Shown here: one piece after another, positions 1 through 7,227 of the stretch
Layout: every line of letters begins with the position of its first letter
How positions within the stretch are numbered: position 1 is the stretch's first letter
Notes under the pieces: generated by a model
Told to the model about the DNA's origin: nothing
The model's database searches: none
What the model saw: the letters and a program-made list of their open reading frames with translations, nothing else
NCBI GenBank assembly: GCA_036276035.1
Contig: DASUCM010000055.1
Location: 1-18,414 of the forward strand
DNA length: 18,414 bases
Source of the DNA: JACDAF01 sp036276035
GTDB lineage: Bacteria > Chloroflexota > Limnocylindria > P2-11E
Direction: 5' to 3'
Made by a program: the position numbers and the translations under genes

Positions 1-78
1 GTCGGCGAGTGGCCGGAGATCGGGGTCAGCGGAACGGTGACCGGCGGGGTCGTCCGCCACGCAGGGGGGCTCGGTTAG
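1..78 (+). CDS. C-terminal end of an unidentified gene (partial)
   Basis: The first reading frame is open from the window edge to a TAG stop at 76-78 and encodes 25 residues ending VRHAGGLG. About 22 of its 25 sense codons end in G or C, clearly more than in the other two forward frames, which matches the coding signature of the genes further right. It would converge with the LON-domain gene, leaving 28 bp between the two stop codons. No domain can be recognised from so short a tail, so the product is unknown. The alternative is that these bases are non-coding DNA downstream of the LON-domain gene. Confidence 0.35.
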   Translation, partial: VGEWPEIGVSGTVTGGVVRHAGGLG

Positions 79-106
79 GGTCACCGAACGCGACGGGCGG
101 CCGAGG

Positions 107-760
107 TCAGTTGAGGGCAGGCCCCTCGCCGCTCGTGCGCAGGCGCAGGAGCAGCTCGCGCAGGAGCGCGTTCTCGCGGTCGAGGAGACGGAGCTCCGAG
201 CGCAGACGCTCCTCGACCGACGGAGCCTCGAGCAGGCGTTGCCGCTCGCGCGGCTCGATCGCCAGCCCGCTCGCGACGCGGTACGCGACGTCGCGCGGCG
301 TCCCCTCGCGCATGTCCCTCGTCTCGGTCGCCTCGGTGCGCGGCTCGTTCGTCGCGGCGACGATGCCGTTGAGGTACTCGCTGAACGCGTCGGCGGCGAT
401 GTCCGCGAGCTGCTCCGCGCCGAAGCCGTCGTCATCCTCGAGCCAATCCACATGCGCGACGAGGTAAGGCTCGGCGTCCGCGTCGATCTTCGACACCTGG
501 AAGCGGCGGACGCCCCGCACCACGATGAAGGAGCGCCCATCCGGGAGGGGGGAGTGGCCGACGATCGTCGCGGAGGTGCCGACCTCGTGCGGCACGTCGC
601 CGCCCGCCCCCTCCTGGCCGAGGATGATGCCGAACGGCCGCTCGTGCGCGATCGAGCGGCGCACGAGGAGCCGGTACCGCGGCTCGAAGATGTGCAGCGG
701 CATGAGCATCTCCGGGAAGAGCACGCCGCCGAGCGGGAAGAGCGGGAGCCGATCGCTCAT
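107..760 (-). CDS. LON substrate-binding domain protein (no protease domain)
   Basis: A 217-residue protein that starts MSDRLPLFPLGGVLFPEMLMPLHIFEPRYR, here cut only for recognition: the pattern PLFPLGxVLFP...LPLHIFExRY is the hallmark of the LON N-terminal (substrate-binding) domain, COG2802/PF02190. Residues 1-120 form the beta-rich domain and 160-212 are a charged, Leu/Arg-rich helical segment that may be coiled coil. There is no Walker ATPase and no Ser-Lys protease domain, so this is the stand-alone family and not Lon protease; its role in bacteria is poorly defined, possibly binding of unfolded protein. The frame stays open upstream to 1405, but residues before MSDRL are antisense to the neighbouring gene. 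The ATG at 760 is chosen because family homology begins there and a TACCGT hexamer (768-773, - strand) lies 7 nt upstream, consistent with a leaderless transcript. Confidence 0.88.
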   Translation of the reverse strand: MSDRLPLFPLGGVLFPEMLMPLHIFEPRYRLLVRRSIAHERPFGIILGQEGAGGDVPHEVGTSATIVGHSPLPDGRSFIVVRGVRRFQVSKIDADAEPYLVAHVDWLEDDDGFGAEQLADIAADAFSEYLNGIVAATNEPRTEATETRDMREGTPRDVAYRVASGLAIEPRERQRLLEAPSVEERLRSELRLLDRENALLRELLLRLRTSGEGPALN

Positions 761-767
761 CTTCCCA

Positions 768-777
768 ACGGTACTCT
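768..777. promoter_or_regulatory. Bidirectional promoter with overlapping -10 hexamers
   Basis: In the 24-bp gap between divergent starts, TACTCT (772-777, + strand) sits 7 nt before the ATG at 785. TACCGT (773-768, - strand) sits 7 nt before the ATG ending at 760. The two hexamers share the GTAC core at 771-774. Neither gene has a Shine-Dalgarno site, so both transcripts are probably leaderless. No -35 box is recognisable on either side. Confidence 0.6.
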
Positions 778-784
778 CCGCGAC

Positions 785-1564
785 ATGGCCACCGGCACCG
801 CGGAGCTGCTCACGCCCGAAGCGATCGGGCAGCTGCTCATCCTCGCGTACGCCCCGGGCCTGCATGCCGTCTCGGTCGTCGGCAGTGCCGCGCGCGGCGA
901 CGTGAACGAGTGGAGCGACATCGACCTCCATGCCTACGTGCGGCTCCCCTCGCAGAAGCTGGAGCCGCGGACGAGAGCGCTGGGCGGCCGGCTCGTGATG
1001 GTGGCGACGGACACGATCGAGGACGGACGCGCGGAGCTCCGGACCCCCGAGCGCGCGATCTGGGCGGTGCCCGCCTTCCGCGACATGCGGATCCTCCTCG
1101 ATCACGACCGCCAGCTCGCCGCGCTGAAGGAGGAGGCCGAGACGTTCGAGTGGTCGGCGCTGCGCGATGAGGCCGAGCGCTCGGAGCGCCGTCGGCTCGA
1201 GGCGTCCGCGGAGTACGTGCACAAGATCCGCGCGGCGATCGAGCGACGCGACGAGGGCGCGGCTCTGCACGCGGCAGGAGCGCTCGTCGGGCGCTGCACC
1301 CGGTCGATCGTCACGGCGCGCGGCATCTTCGTCCGAACGGAGAACGAGTACTACCGGAAGGCGCAGGAAGCGGCCGGGCCCGAATGGACGAAGCGGCACC
1401 GGCACTGCTTCGGGCTCGCGTGGGACGGGCCGGTCGCGCTCGACGCATCCGCCCAGGCGCTCGCCGCCGTGCGCCTCTACGAGGAGACGGTCCGCGTCCT
1501 CGACGACATCCTCGACGCGGAGGCGCGCGAGATCACGCAGCGCGCGATCGCGCTGCTCCAGTGA
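785..1564 (+). CDS. Nucleotidyltransferase with C-terminal helical domain
   Basis: A 259-residue protein of the DNA polymerase-beta-like nucleotidyltransferase superfamily. Residues 33-48 read GSAARGDVNEWSDIDL, the GSxxRG...SDxDL active-site signature; Asp45 and Asp47 would bind the metal ions. A later segment (about 99-108, RDMRILLDHD) resembles the strand seen in aminoglycoside/lincosamide-type transferases. Residues 115-259 are mostly helical, as in KNTase-like C-terminal substrate domains. It probably transfers an AMP or other NMP group to an unknown small molecule or protein. The ATG at 785 follows a TACTCT hexamer by 7 nt (leaderless). Its TGA stop overlaps the GTG start of the MoaD-like gene (GTGA), so the two are translationally coupled. 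An MNT-HEPN toxin-antitoxin role is unlikely, as no HEPN gene adjoins it. An antibiotic target cannot be inferred. Confidence 0.82.
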   Translation: MATGTAELLTPEAIGQLLILAYAPGLHAVSVVGSAARGDVNEWSDIDLHAYVRLPSQKLEPRTRALGGRLVMVATDTIEDGRAELRTPERAIWAVPAFRDMRILLDHDRQLAALKEEAETFEWSALRDEAERSERRRLEASAEYVHKIRAAIERRDEGAALHAAGALVGRCTRSIVTARGIFVRTENEYYRKAQEAAGPEWTKRHRHCFGLAWDGPVALDASAQALAAVRLYEETVRVLDDILDAEAREITQRAIALLQ

Positions 1565-1791
1565 TCCAGCTCGTGCTCCACGGTGAGATGCGCCAGTTCT
1601 CGGGCGGGCGCCGCACGCTCGAGATCGCGGCGGGCCCCGCCACGGTCGCCGACGTGCTCCGGGCGGCGAGCATCCCGCTCGGCGAGTCAGCCGCGCTCAT
1701 CGTGAACGGCGAGCAGCGCGACGCGGACGCACCGGTCGCCGACGGCGACACGGTCGAGGTCCTGCCCGCGATCACCGGCGGCCGCGCGTGA
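1561..1791 (+). CDS. MoaD/ThiS-like ubiquitin-fold sulfur-carrier protein
   Basis: A 76-residue beta-grasp protein beginning VIQLVLHGEMRQF, with the ThiS/MoaD-like pattern ...ADGDTVEVLPAITGG near the end. In this family the C-terminal Gly-Gly is adenylated and carries sulfur for molybdopterin, thiamine or thiolation reactions. Here Gly-Gly is followed by Arg-Ala, so the carrier would need trimming to work in the usual way, or it does not use that chemistry. The GTG at 1561 overlaps the upstream TGA, and the last four bases overlap the next GTG, so all three genes form one coupled operon. No MoaE, ThiF/MoeB or JAMM protease gene is in the window. Family assignment is good; partner and pathway are unknown. 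Confidence 0.72.
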   Translation: MIQLVLHGEMRQFSGGRRTLEIAAGPATVADVLRAASIPLGESAALIVNGEQRDADAPVADGDTVEVLPAITGGRA

Positions 1792-2981
1792 GCGGGGAGG
1801 GCGCGCTCGCGGGCGTGCGCGTCGTCGACCTGACACGCGCGCTCGCCGGCCCGTACTGCACGCTCATGCTGGGCGACCACGGAGCGGATGTCGTGAAGGT
1901 GGAGCTGCCGGGGAGCGGCGACGAGACGCGCGAGTGGGCCCCGCCCCACATGAACGGCGTGTCGGCGTACTTCCTCTCCATCAACCGCAACAAGCGCAGC
2001 ATCACGGTCGACCTGAAGCATCCCGAGGGGAAGCGCATCCTCGAGCGGCTCATCGAAGGCGCCGATGTGGTCGTCGAGAACTTCAGCCCCGGGACGCTCG
2101 AGCGCCTTGGCTTCGCGCCCGACCGGGTCCGCGCGCTGAACCGGCGGGCGATCCTCTGCCGCATCTCGGGATTCGGCCAGGACGGGCCGGGCCGCGCCTG
2201 GCCCGCGTACGACCTCATCGTCCAGGGGATGGGCGGGATCATGAGCCTCACCGGTCCGAAGGGCGGCGCGCCCGTGATGGTCGGCGTCCCCGAGGCGGAC
2301 ATGGTGGCCGGGATGTTCGCGGCGTTCGCCGTCGTGGCGGCCCTGCACGCGCGCGAGCGCACCGGCGAGGGACAGGTCATCGACGCGACGATGATCGGCG
2401 GACAGGTCGCGCTCCTCTCGCGGCAGGCCGCGCGCTACTTCGCGGACGGCACGGTCCCGGCTCCCGAGGGGAACGAGCACGCGTCGATCGTCCCGTACCA
2501 GACCTTCCGCGCCGCGGATGGGTTCGTGAACGTCTGCTGCGGCAACAACGCGCTCTTCGAGCGCGCCTGCCGAGCCCTCGACCTCGAGGAGCTGCTCGAC
2601 GACCCGCGCTACGCGGACAACGCGAAGCGCGTGCGGCATCGCGACTCGCTCGTCCCGCGGCTCGAGCGGCGGATCTCCGAGCTCGCGAAGGACGAGGTCG
2701 TGAAACGGCTCCGTGAGGCGAACGTACCGGTCGGGCCTATCAGCACGCTCGCCGAGGTCTTCACCGACCCGACGGTGCGCCACCTCGGGCTCATCGCCGA
2801 GGTCGACCACGCCGTCGCGGGCCGCGTGCGCGCGCCCGGCATCCCGGTGCGGATGGACCGGACGCCGCCGTCCGTGCGCCGCGCGCCGCCGCTCCTCGGC
2901 GAGCACACGGACGAGGTCCTCCGCGAGGCGGGCTTCGAGGCCGAGGAGATCGCGCGGCTGCGCCGCGAGGGCGCGGTCTAG
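1788..2981 (+). CDS. CaiB/BaiF family III CoA-transferase
   Basis: A 397-residue protein, the usual family length. The N-terminus (residues 8-42: GVRVVDLTRALAGPYCTLML, then GADVVKVELP) is the CoA-binding Rossmann start typical of CoA-transferase family III (PF02515). NRNKRSITVDLK (67-77) and VVVENFSPG (94-102) are further family motifs. The catalytic aspartate, which forms aspartyl-CoA intermediates, is most likely Asp171 in VGVPEADMVAGM. It would move CoA between an acyl-CoA and a carboxylic acid in the cytoplasm; the substrate pair cannot be read from sequence. Translation starts at GTG 1788 inside the stop of the MoaD-like gene (GTGA) without an SD site, implying coupling. Its stop converges on the ABC permease gene 31 bp away. 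Confidence 0.92.
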   Translation: MSGEGALAGVRVVDLTRALAGPYCTLMLGDHGADVVKVELPGSGDETREWAPPHMNGVSAYFLSINRNKRSITVDLKHPEGKRILERLIEGADVVVENFSPGTLERLGFAPDRVRALNRRAILCRISGFGQDGPGRAWPAYDLIVQGMGGIMSLTGPKGGAPVMVGVPEADMVAGMFAAFAVVAALHARERTGEGQVIDATMIGGQVALLSRQAARYFADGTVPAPEGNEHASIVPYQTFRAADGFVNVCCGNNALFERACRALDLEELLDDPRYADNAKRVRHRDSLVPRLERRISELAKDEVVKRLREANVPVGPISTLAEVFTDPTVRHLGLIAEVDHAVAGRVRAPGIPVRMDRTPPSVRRAPPLLGEHTDEVLREAGFEAEEIARLRREGAV

Positions 2982-3003
2982 CGCGAGAGCGGTCGCTTCG
3001 CGC
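2981..3003. terminator. Hairpin between convergent genes
   Basis: GCGCGA-G-AGC pairs with GCT-TCGCGC around a GGTC loop, giving about 9 bp with one bulged G. It lies directly between the stops of the CoA-transferase (2981) and the permease (3013). It could end transcription from both sides, but there is no T-tract on either strand, so the call rests on position and symmetry. Confidence 0.35.
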
Positions 3004-3012
3004 GGTGGCCGG

Positions 3013-5532
3013 TCATTCGTACGCCAGCGCTTCGGCGACGGCCAGCCGCGCCGCGCTGCGGGCGGGCCACCACGCCGCCGCGATCGCAGCCGCGGTCGCA
3101 AGAAGCGTGACCGAGGCAGCGGTGCCCCACTCGTAGAGGTAGGGGAGCACCCATCCGGTGGTGCTCTCCGTGATGACCATCGTGATCCCGGCGAGCGCCG
3201 CGCCCCCGGCCAGGCCGAGCAGCGCGCCCGCCGCGCCGATCATGCCGGCCTCGATGAGGATCGTGCGCCGCACCTGCCTACGCAGCGCTCCGACCGCCCG
3301 CAGGACGCCGATCTCGCGGCGGCGCTCGAGCACGGCGACGATCATCGTGTTCGCGACGCCGAGCACGCCGACGACGAGCGCGATCGCCTCCATGACGTAG
3401 GTCGTCGCGAAGAAGTCGTCGACGATCGCACGGATCGACGCCTTGAATTCGGCGTTCGACTGGATGAAGAGCACGCCGCCCTGCAGTGCCTCGAGCGCGC
3501 GGCGGACCTCGGCCTCGCGCGACCGGTCTTCGAGCATGACCGCGAACGAGTCGACCGACTCGTCGCGGAAGTGACGCACGTACGTCCCGCGGTCCATGAA
3601 GACGAGACCCTGGTCCGTCGTGTAGTCGACGATCACGGCCACCACCCGGAACCTCACCGGTCCCGCCGGCGTTGGGAGGCCGATCTCGCCGCCCTGCCGC
3701 ACGTCGTGCTTGCGCGCGAAGTTGTCGGACACGAACGCCTCGTCGCGACCGATGATCTTCGCGAGGTCGTAGGGCTCGGTCCCGGGCGCGAAGAGCGGCC
3801 GCGCGCGGGAGAGGTACACGTTCACGTCGGTGCTCGAGACGGCGACCAGCGAGCCTTCGTAGTCCACGCGTGTCTGGCGGAAGCGGTCCACGAGGCGGAC
3901 GCCCGGGATGCGCTCGATCTCCGTCCCGAGCGCCGGAGCGAGCGAGACCGGTGCCGAGCTGCCGCCGAGCGGAGCGGCCGAGACGAAGAGGTCCGCGTTC
4001 ACGGCCTGGTCCAGCCAGCCGAAGATCGTGCGCCGGTCGCTCTCGATGAAGCTCGCCATGCCGACGACCATCGTGACCGCGGCCGCGAGCGCCGCCGCGG
4101 TGACGGCCGCGCGGCCTGGCGCGCGCAGGACGCTGTCGCGGGCGAGCCGCGCCGGGAGACCGAGGGCGCGGTCGAGCAGCGGACCGACGAGCCGCACGCC
4201 GAGCGCGAGCAGGGGCGCGGCCGCCATCGCGATCGCGAGCATGAGCGCGAGCGCCGCCGCGCTTCCCGGTCCCGTGTCCGCGGCGCCGCGCTGCGCGGCC
4301 ACGGCGATGCCGGCGAGGATCACGAAGCCGCCGGCGACGAGGAGCAGTCTCAGGCGTAGCGGCCGCGCGACGGCGGTGTGGCGCGGCGTCGTCATCGCCT
4401 CCGCCGGCGGCGCCGAGGCGGCCGCGAGCGCGGGTCCGAGGGCGCCGGCCACCGCCGCGATGACGCCGAACGCGACGAGCGCGGCGAAGCGATCCCAGGG
4501 GACCACAAGCTGGTCCGCGAGACCCGCGATGAAGTTGAGCCGGATCTGGCGGTTCACGGCGCCGAGGAGCGCTTGCGCGAGGGTCAGGCCGAGCACGCCG
4601 CCGGCGACCGACGCGGCGAGACCGAGCACCGCGGCCTCGGCCGCGACCACGGCGACGAGCTCGCGCCGCCGCGCTCCGAGCGCGCGCAGGACACCGAACT
4701 CGCGCTTCCGTTGCGCCACCGCGATCGACATCGTGTTGAACACGAGGAACGTGCCGACGAACAGGCTGAGCGCGCTGACGACCTGCAGCAGGCTCTGCAG
4801 GCTCGCGACGAGCCTCTTGGTCTGGCCGCCGCGCGACTCCGGCGTTCCGGCGATGGCGCCGGGGACGGCGCGCTCGATCCGCTCCATGACCGCGGCCGCT
4901 GGGGCGCCCGGCGCGGTCACGACGTCGACCGCGTCGAGCCGCCCGGCGCGCGCGTACAGCGCGTCGGCGGTCGCGAAGTCGAGCACTGCGAGGAAGCCCC
5001 CGTTCGCGCGGCCGACGCCTGCGTCCGCCAGCACGCCCGACACCGTGAGCGTGCGGGTGCCGGAGGGCGTCAGCGCGAGGAGCGCCGCACCGACGCGCAG
5101 GCCGAGCCTTCGCGAGGCCTCGCGTCCGAGGGCGACCTCGCCGCTGCGCAGTGGCGCTCGCCCGGTCTCGAAGACGTGCTCGCGGACCGCGTCCTCGTCG
5201 CCGGTCCCGGCGATGAACGGGAGCGCGGCGCGCTCCGTCCCGCCGACGAGCAGCGCGCCCTGGATCGATCCCGCTGCGCTCCGTACGCCGTCGACGCGCC
5301 GCACCGCATCGAGCGCATCCGGCGCCAGCGTCCCGGCGGCCGCGCGGACGGTGATGTCAGCGCGTCCGGCGTACGCGCTGACGAGCTCGTCGATGGTGGA
5401 GCTCGACGAGCCGTTCACGACGTCGATCGCGACGAGGGTCGCGACGCCCAGGGCGACGCCGAAGACCGTGAGCGCCGCCCGCGCGCGTGCGCGGGCGAAG
5501 TGGCGGGCGCTAAGCCGAAGCAGAGCGCGCAG
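3013..5532 (-). CDS. ABC transporter permease, FtsX/MacB (LolC/E) type, duplicated FtsX domains
   Basis: A large membrane protein (about 839 residues) with two copies of the MacB-periplasmic plus FtsX arrangement. Each copy has the characteristic cytoplasmic motif near a helix: QRKREFGVLRALGARRRE in the first half and ERRREIGVLRAVGALRRQ in the second. Such permeases work with a LolD/MacB ATPase to move lipoproteins, peptides or drugs, or to drive mechanical work across the envelope. The ATPase gene lies immediately upstream. The first ATG/GTG/TTG-type start is GTG at 5418, which would remove the first membrane helix. The frame continues upstream through LRLSARHFARARARAALTVFGVALGVATLVAID, shown here only to identify it as a typical N-terminal helix of this family. 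I therefore propose a CTG start at 5532 or 5523, overlapping the ATPase 3' end; the stop at 3013 is firm. Confidence 0.85.
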   Translation of the reverse strand: MRALLRLSARHFARARARAALTVFGVALGVATLVAIDVVNGSSSSTIDELVSAYAGRADITVRAAAGTLAPDALDAVRRVDGVRSAAGSIQGALLVGGTERAALPFIAGTGDEDAVREHVFETGRAPLRSGEVALGREASRRLGLRVGAALLALTPSGTRTLTVSGVLADAGVGRANGGFLAVLDFATADALYARAGRLDAVDVVTAPGAPAAAVMERIERAVPGAIAGTPESRGGQTKRLVASLQSLLQVVSALSLFVGTFLVFNTMSIAVAQRKREFGVLRALGARRRELVAVVAAEAAVLGLAASVAGGVLGLTLAQALLGAVNRQIRLNFIAGLADQLVVPWDRFAALVAFGVIAAVAGALGPALAAASAPPAEAMTTPRHTAVARPLRLRLLLVAGGFVILAGIAVAAQRGAADTGPGSAAALALMLAIAMAAAPLLALGVRLVGPLLDRALGLPARLARDSVLRAPGRAAVTAAALAAAVTMVVGMASFIESDRRTIFGWLDQAVNADLFVSAAPLGGSSAPVSLAPALGTEIERIPGVRLVDRFRQTRVDYEGSLVAVSSTDVNVYLSRARPLFAPGTEPYDLAKIIGRDEAFVSDNFARKHDVRQGGEIGLPTPAGPVRFRVVAVIVDYTTDQGLVFMDRGTYVRHFRDESVDSFAVMLEDRSREAEVRRALEALQGGVLFIQSNAEFKASIRAIVDDFFATTYVMEAIALVVGVLGVANTMIVAVLERRREIGVLRAVGALRRQVRRTILIEAGMIGAAGALLGLAGGAALAGITMVITESTTGWVLPYLYEWGTAASVTLLATAAAIAAAWWPARSAARLAVAEALAYE

Positions 5533-6220
5533 TCGAGAGGTCCGAGACGATCCGGCCGTCCTGCAGCCGGACGATGCGGTCGCCGATGCGCGCGGCGTGC
5601 TCGTCGTGCGTGACCATCAGGACGGTGTGGCCGCGCGCGGTCGCGGTCTCGCGCAGGAGCCGCAGGACGTCCTCTCCGCTGTGCGAGTCGAGGTTCCCGG
5701 TCGGCTCGTCGGCGAGGAGCAGCGCCGGGGCGCTCACGAGCGCGCGCGCGATCGCGACGCGCTGCATCTGTCCGCCGGACAGCTGGTGCGGCCGGTGCTC
5801 GAGGCGCTCCGCGAGCCCCAGTTCGACGAGCGACGCGCGGGCGCGGCGCTCCGCCTCGGCGCGCCGGACGCCGTCGAGCTGCAGCGGGAGCGACGCGTTC
5901 TCGAGCGCGGAGAGGGTGGGGAGGAGATTGAAGAACTGGAACACGAGCCCGATGCGGCGCCGGCGCATGAGCGTGCGTTCGTCATCCGAGAGCGTGGCGA
6001 GATCGCGGCCGTCGACGCGCACGCGGCCCGCGGTCGGCGCATCGATGCCGGCCACGAGATGCAGGAGCGTCGACTTGCCGGACCCCGACGGTCCCATGAC
6101 GACGCAGAACTGCCCGGCGGGGACCGCGAGCGTGACGCCGTCGAGGGCGCAGACCTCCTCGCCGCCGCGATGGAACGTCTTGCTGACGCCTTCGAGCGCG
6201 ACGGAGATCACACGTTCCAT
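5510..6220 (-). CDS. ABC transporter ATP-binding protein, LolD/MacB type
   Basis: A 236-residue nucleotide-binding subunit with all expected motifs: Walker A GPSGSGKST (43-51), Q-loop VFQFFNLLPTLSALEN with Gln95, signature LSGGQ (147-151), Walker B LLLADEP with Glu172, D-loop TGNLDS and H-loop His205. The VFQxFNLLPTLxxxEN stretch is typical of the LolD/MacB/FtsE-like subfamily that pairs with FtsX-type permeases. It hydrolyses ATP on the cytoplasmic face to power the permease encoded just downstream, whose reading frame overlaps its 3' end. ATG at 6220 (MERVIS) is chosen since the family homology starts there; a GTG nine codons further upstream (6247) would run into the divergent kinase gene. 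No SD site precedes either start. Confidence 0.92.
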   Translation of the reverse strand: MERVISVALEGVSKTFHRGGEEVCALDGVTLAVPAGQFCVVMGPSGSGKSTLLHLVAGIDAPTAGRVRVDGRDLATLSDDERTLMRRRRIGLVFQFFNLLPTLSALENASLPLQLDGVRRAEAERRARASLVELGLAERLEHRPHQLSGGQMQRVAIARALVSAPALLLADEPTGNLDSHSGEDVLRLLRETATARGHTVLMVTHDEHAARIGDRIVRLQDGRIVSDLSTARSASA

Positions 6221-6222
6221 GC

Positions 6223-6228
6223 TACGGT
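6223..6228 (+). promoter_or_regulatory. -10 hexamer of the PfkB-family kinase gene
   Basis: TACGGT ends 8 nt before the GTG start at 6237, the spacing expected when transcription begins at or next to the start codon. It lies in the 16-bp gap to the divergent ABC ATPase start. No -35 box is visible. Confidence 0.5.
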
Positions 6229-6236
6229 CGCGCGCC

Positions 6237-7193
6237 GTGAGCGACACGATCCTCGTCGTCGGTTCTCTCGCGTACGACGACGTGCAGACCCCGTTCGAGC
6301 GCCGCCGGCGCGTGCTCGGCGGCGCGGCGTGCTACTTCTCGCTCGCCGCGTCGCTCTACACCAAGGTCCGGCTCGTCGGTGTCGTCGGCGACGACTTCGA
6401 GCAGGGCGACATCGAGCGCCTCACGCGCAAGGGCGTCGACGTGTCGGGCCTCGAGCGCCGCCCCGGCCGCTCGTTCCACTGGTCCGGCAGGTACGACTAC
6501 GAGCTCGGGTCGGCGGAGACGCTCGCGACCGACCTCGGCGTCTTCGGCACGTGGGAGCCGCGCATCCCGGACGCGTTCCGGGACACCCCCTTCGTCTTCC
6601 TCGCGAACATCCATCCCGCGATCCAGCTCGACGTCCTCGAGCAGGTCCGGCGCCCGAGGCTCGTCGCGCTCGACTCGATGAACCTCTGGATCGACACGCA
6701 GCGAGAAGCGCTCGCGGAGGTCATGTCCCGCGTCGACGTCGTGAGCCTGAACGAGGGTGAGGTGCGGCAGTTCGCGCGGACGCACAGCATCCTTCGCGGC
6801 GCCCGCGAGATCCTCGAGCTCGGTCCTCGGGCGCTCATCGTGAAGCGCGGCGAGTACGGCGCGGTGCTCTTCACGAAGGGAGGCTCGTTCTGGGCGCCGG
6901 CCTTCCCGCTCGAGAAGATCCAGGACCCGACCGGCGCCGGGGACTCCTTCGCCGGAGGGCTCATGGGCTATCTCGCGAGCTGCGGTTCCCCGGATGACGC
7001 GCATCTGCGCCGGGCGCTCATCCACGGGGTCGTGTGCGCGTCGTTCGCGGTGGAGCGCTTCAGCGTCGAGGGTGTCGAGCAGCTCACGCGCGAGCGCGCG
7101 GCCGAGCGGTACCGCGCGCTGCGGGACATCGTGACCATCGGTGCCGAGGCTGTCGCCGAGGACGATCCCTTCGCGGCGGCCCCCGCCGGGTAG
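6237..7193 (+). CDS. PfkB-family carbohydrate kinase
   Basis: A 318-residue cytoplasmic kinase of the ribokinase/PfkB superfamily. The N-terminal strand ILVVGSLAYDD (5-15), the GGAACYFSLAAS segment (28-39, matching the usual GG-A-N-A motif but with Cys-Tyr-Phe) and VGVVGDDFEQGD (48-58) are typical. The C-terminal PfkB signature DPTGAGDSFAGG (230-241) includes the anion hole and the catalytic base Asp236. It phosphorylates a hydroxymethyl group of a sugar or nucleoside-like substrate with ATP; the exact substrate cannot be told. The GTG at 6237 is favoured by the upstream TACGGT box and because homology begins a few residues in. The last 20 residues form a short Ala/Pro-rich tail. The ECF sigma gene follows after 34 bp. 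Confidence 0.9.
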   Translation: MSDTILVVGSLAYDDVQTPFERRRRVLGGAACYFSLAASLYTKVRLVGVVGDDFEQGDIERLTRKGVDVSGLERRPGRSFHWSGRYDYELGSAETLATDLGVFGTWEPRIPDAFRDTPFVFLANIHPAIQLDVLEQVRRPRLVALDSMNLWIDTQREALAEVMSRVDVVSLNEGEVRQFARTHSILRGAREILELGPRALIVKRGEYGAVLFTKGGSFWAPAFPLEKIQDPTGAGDSFAGGLMGYLASCGSPDDAHLRRALIHGVVCASFAVERFSVEGVEQLTRERAAERYRALRDIVTIGAEAVAEDDPFAAAPAG

Positions 7194-7227
7194 CGGAACC
7201 GGCCGGCGCGGCCATCTGTACGGAGAG

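Noticed and set aside
761..1405. N-terminal extension of the LON-domain protein to 1405 on the - strand
   Set aside because: The extra residues are Arg/His-rich, resemble no domain and lie antisense to the nucleotidyltransferase active-site region. Family homology starts at ATG 760.
785..1791. MNT/HEPN-like toxin-antitoxin pair formed by the nucleotidyltransferase and its small neighbour
   Set aside because: The small neighbour is a beta-grasp MoaD/ThiS-like protein and carries no HEPN RxxxxH motif, and the transferase is longer than typical MNT antitoxins.
3908..6760. Very long open frame on the + strand opposite the ABC transporter genes
   Set aside because: It is antisense to two well-supported genes with full domain motifs. 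Its translation is low-complexity Arg/Ala/Ser/Pro, as expected from the mirror of high third-position G/C, and it contains no domain. Open antisense frames are common throughout this window.
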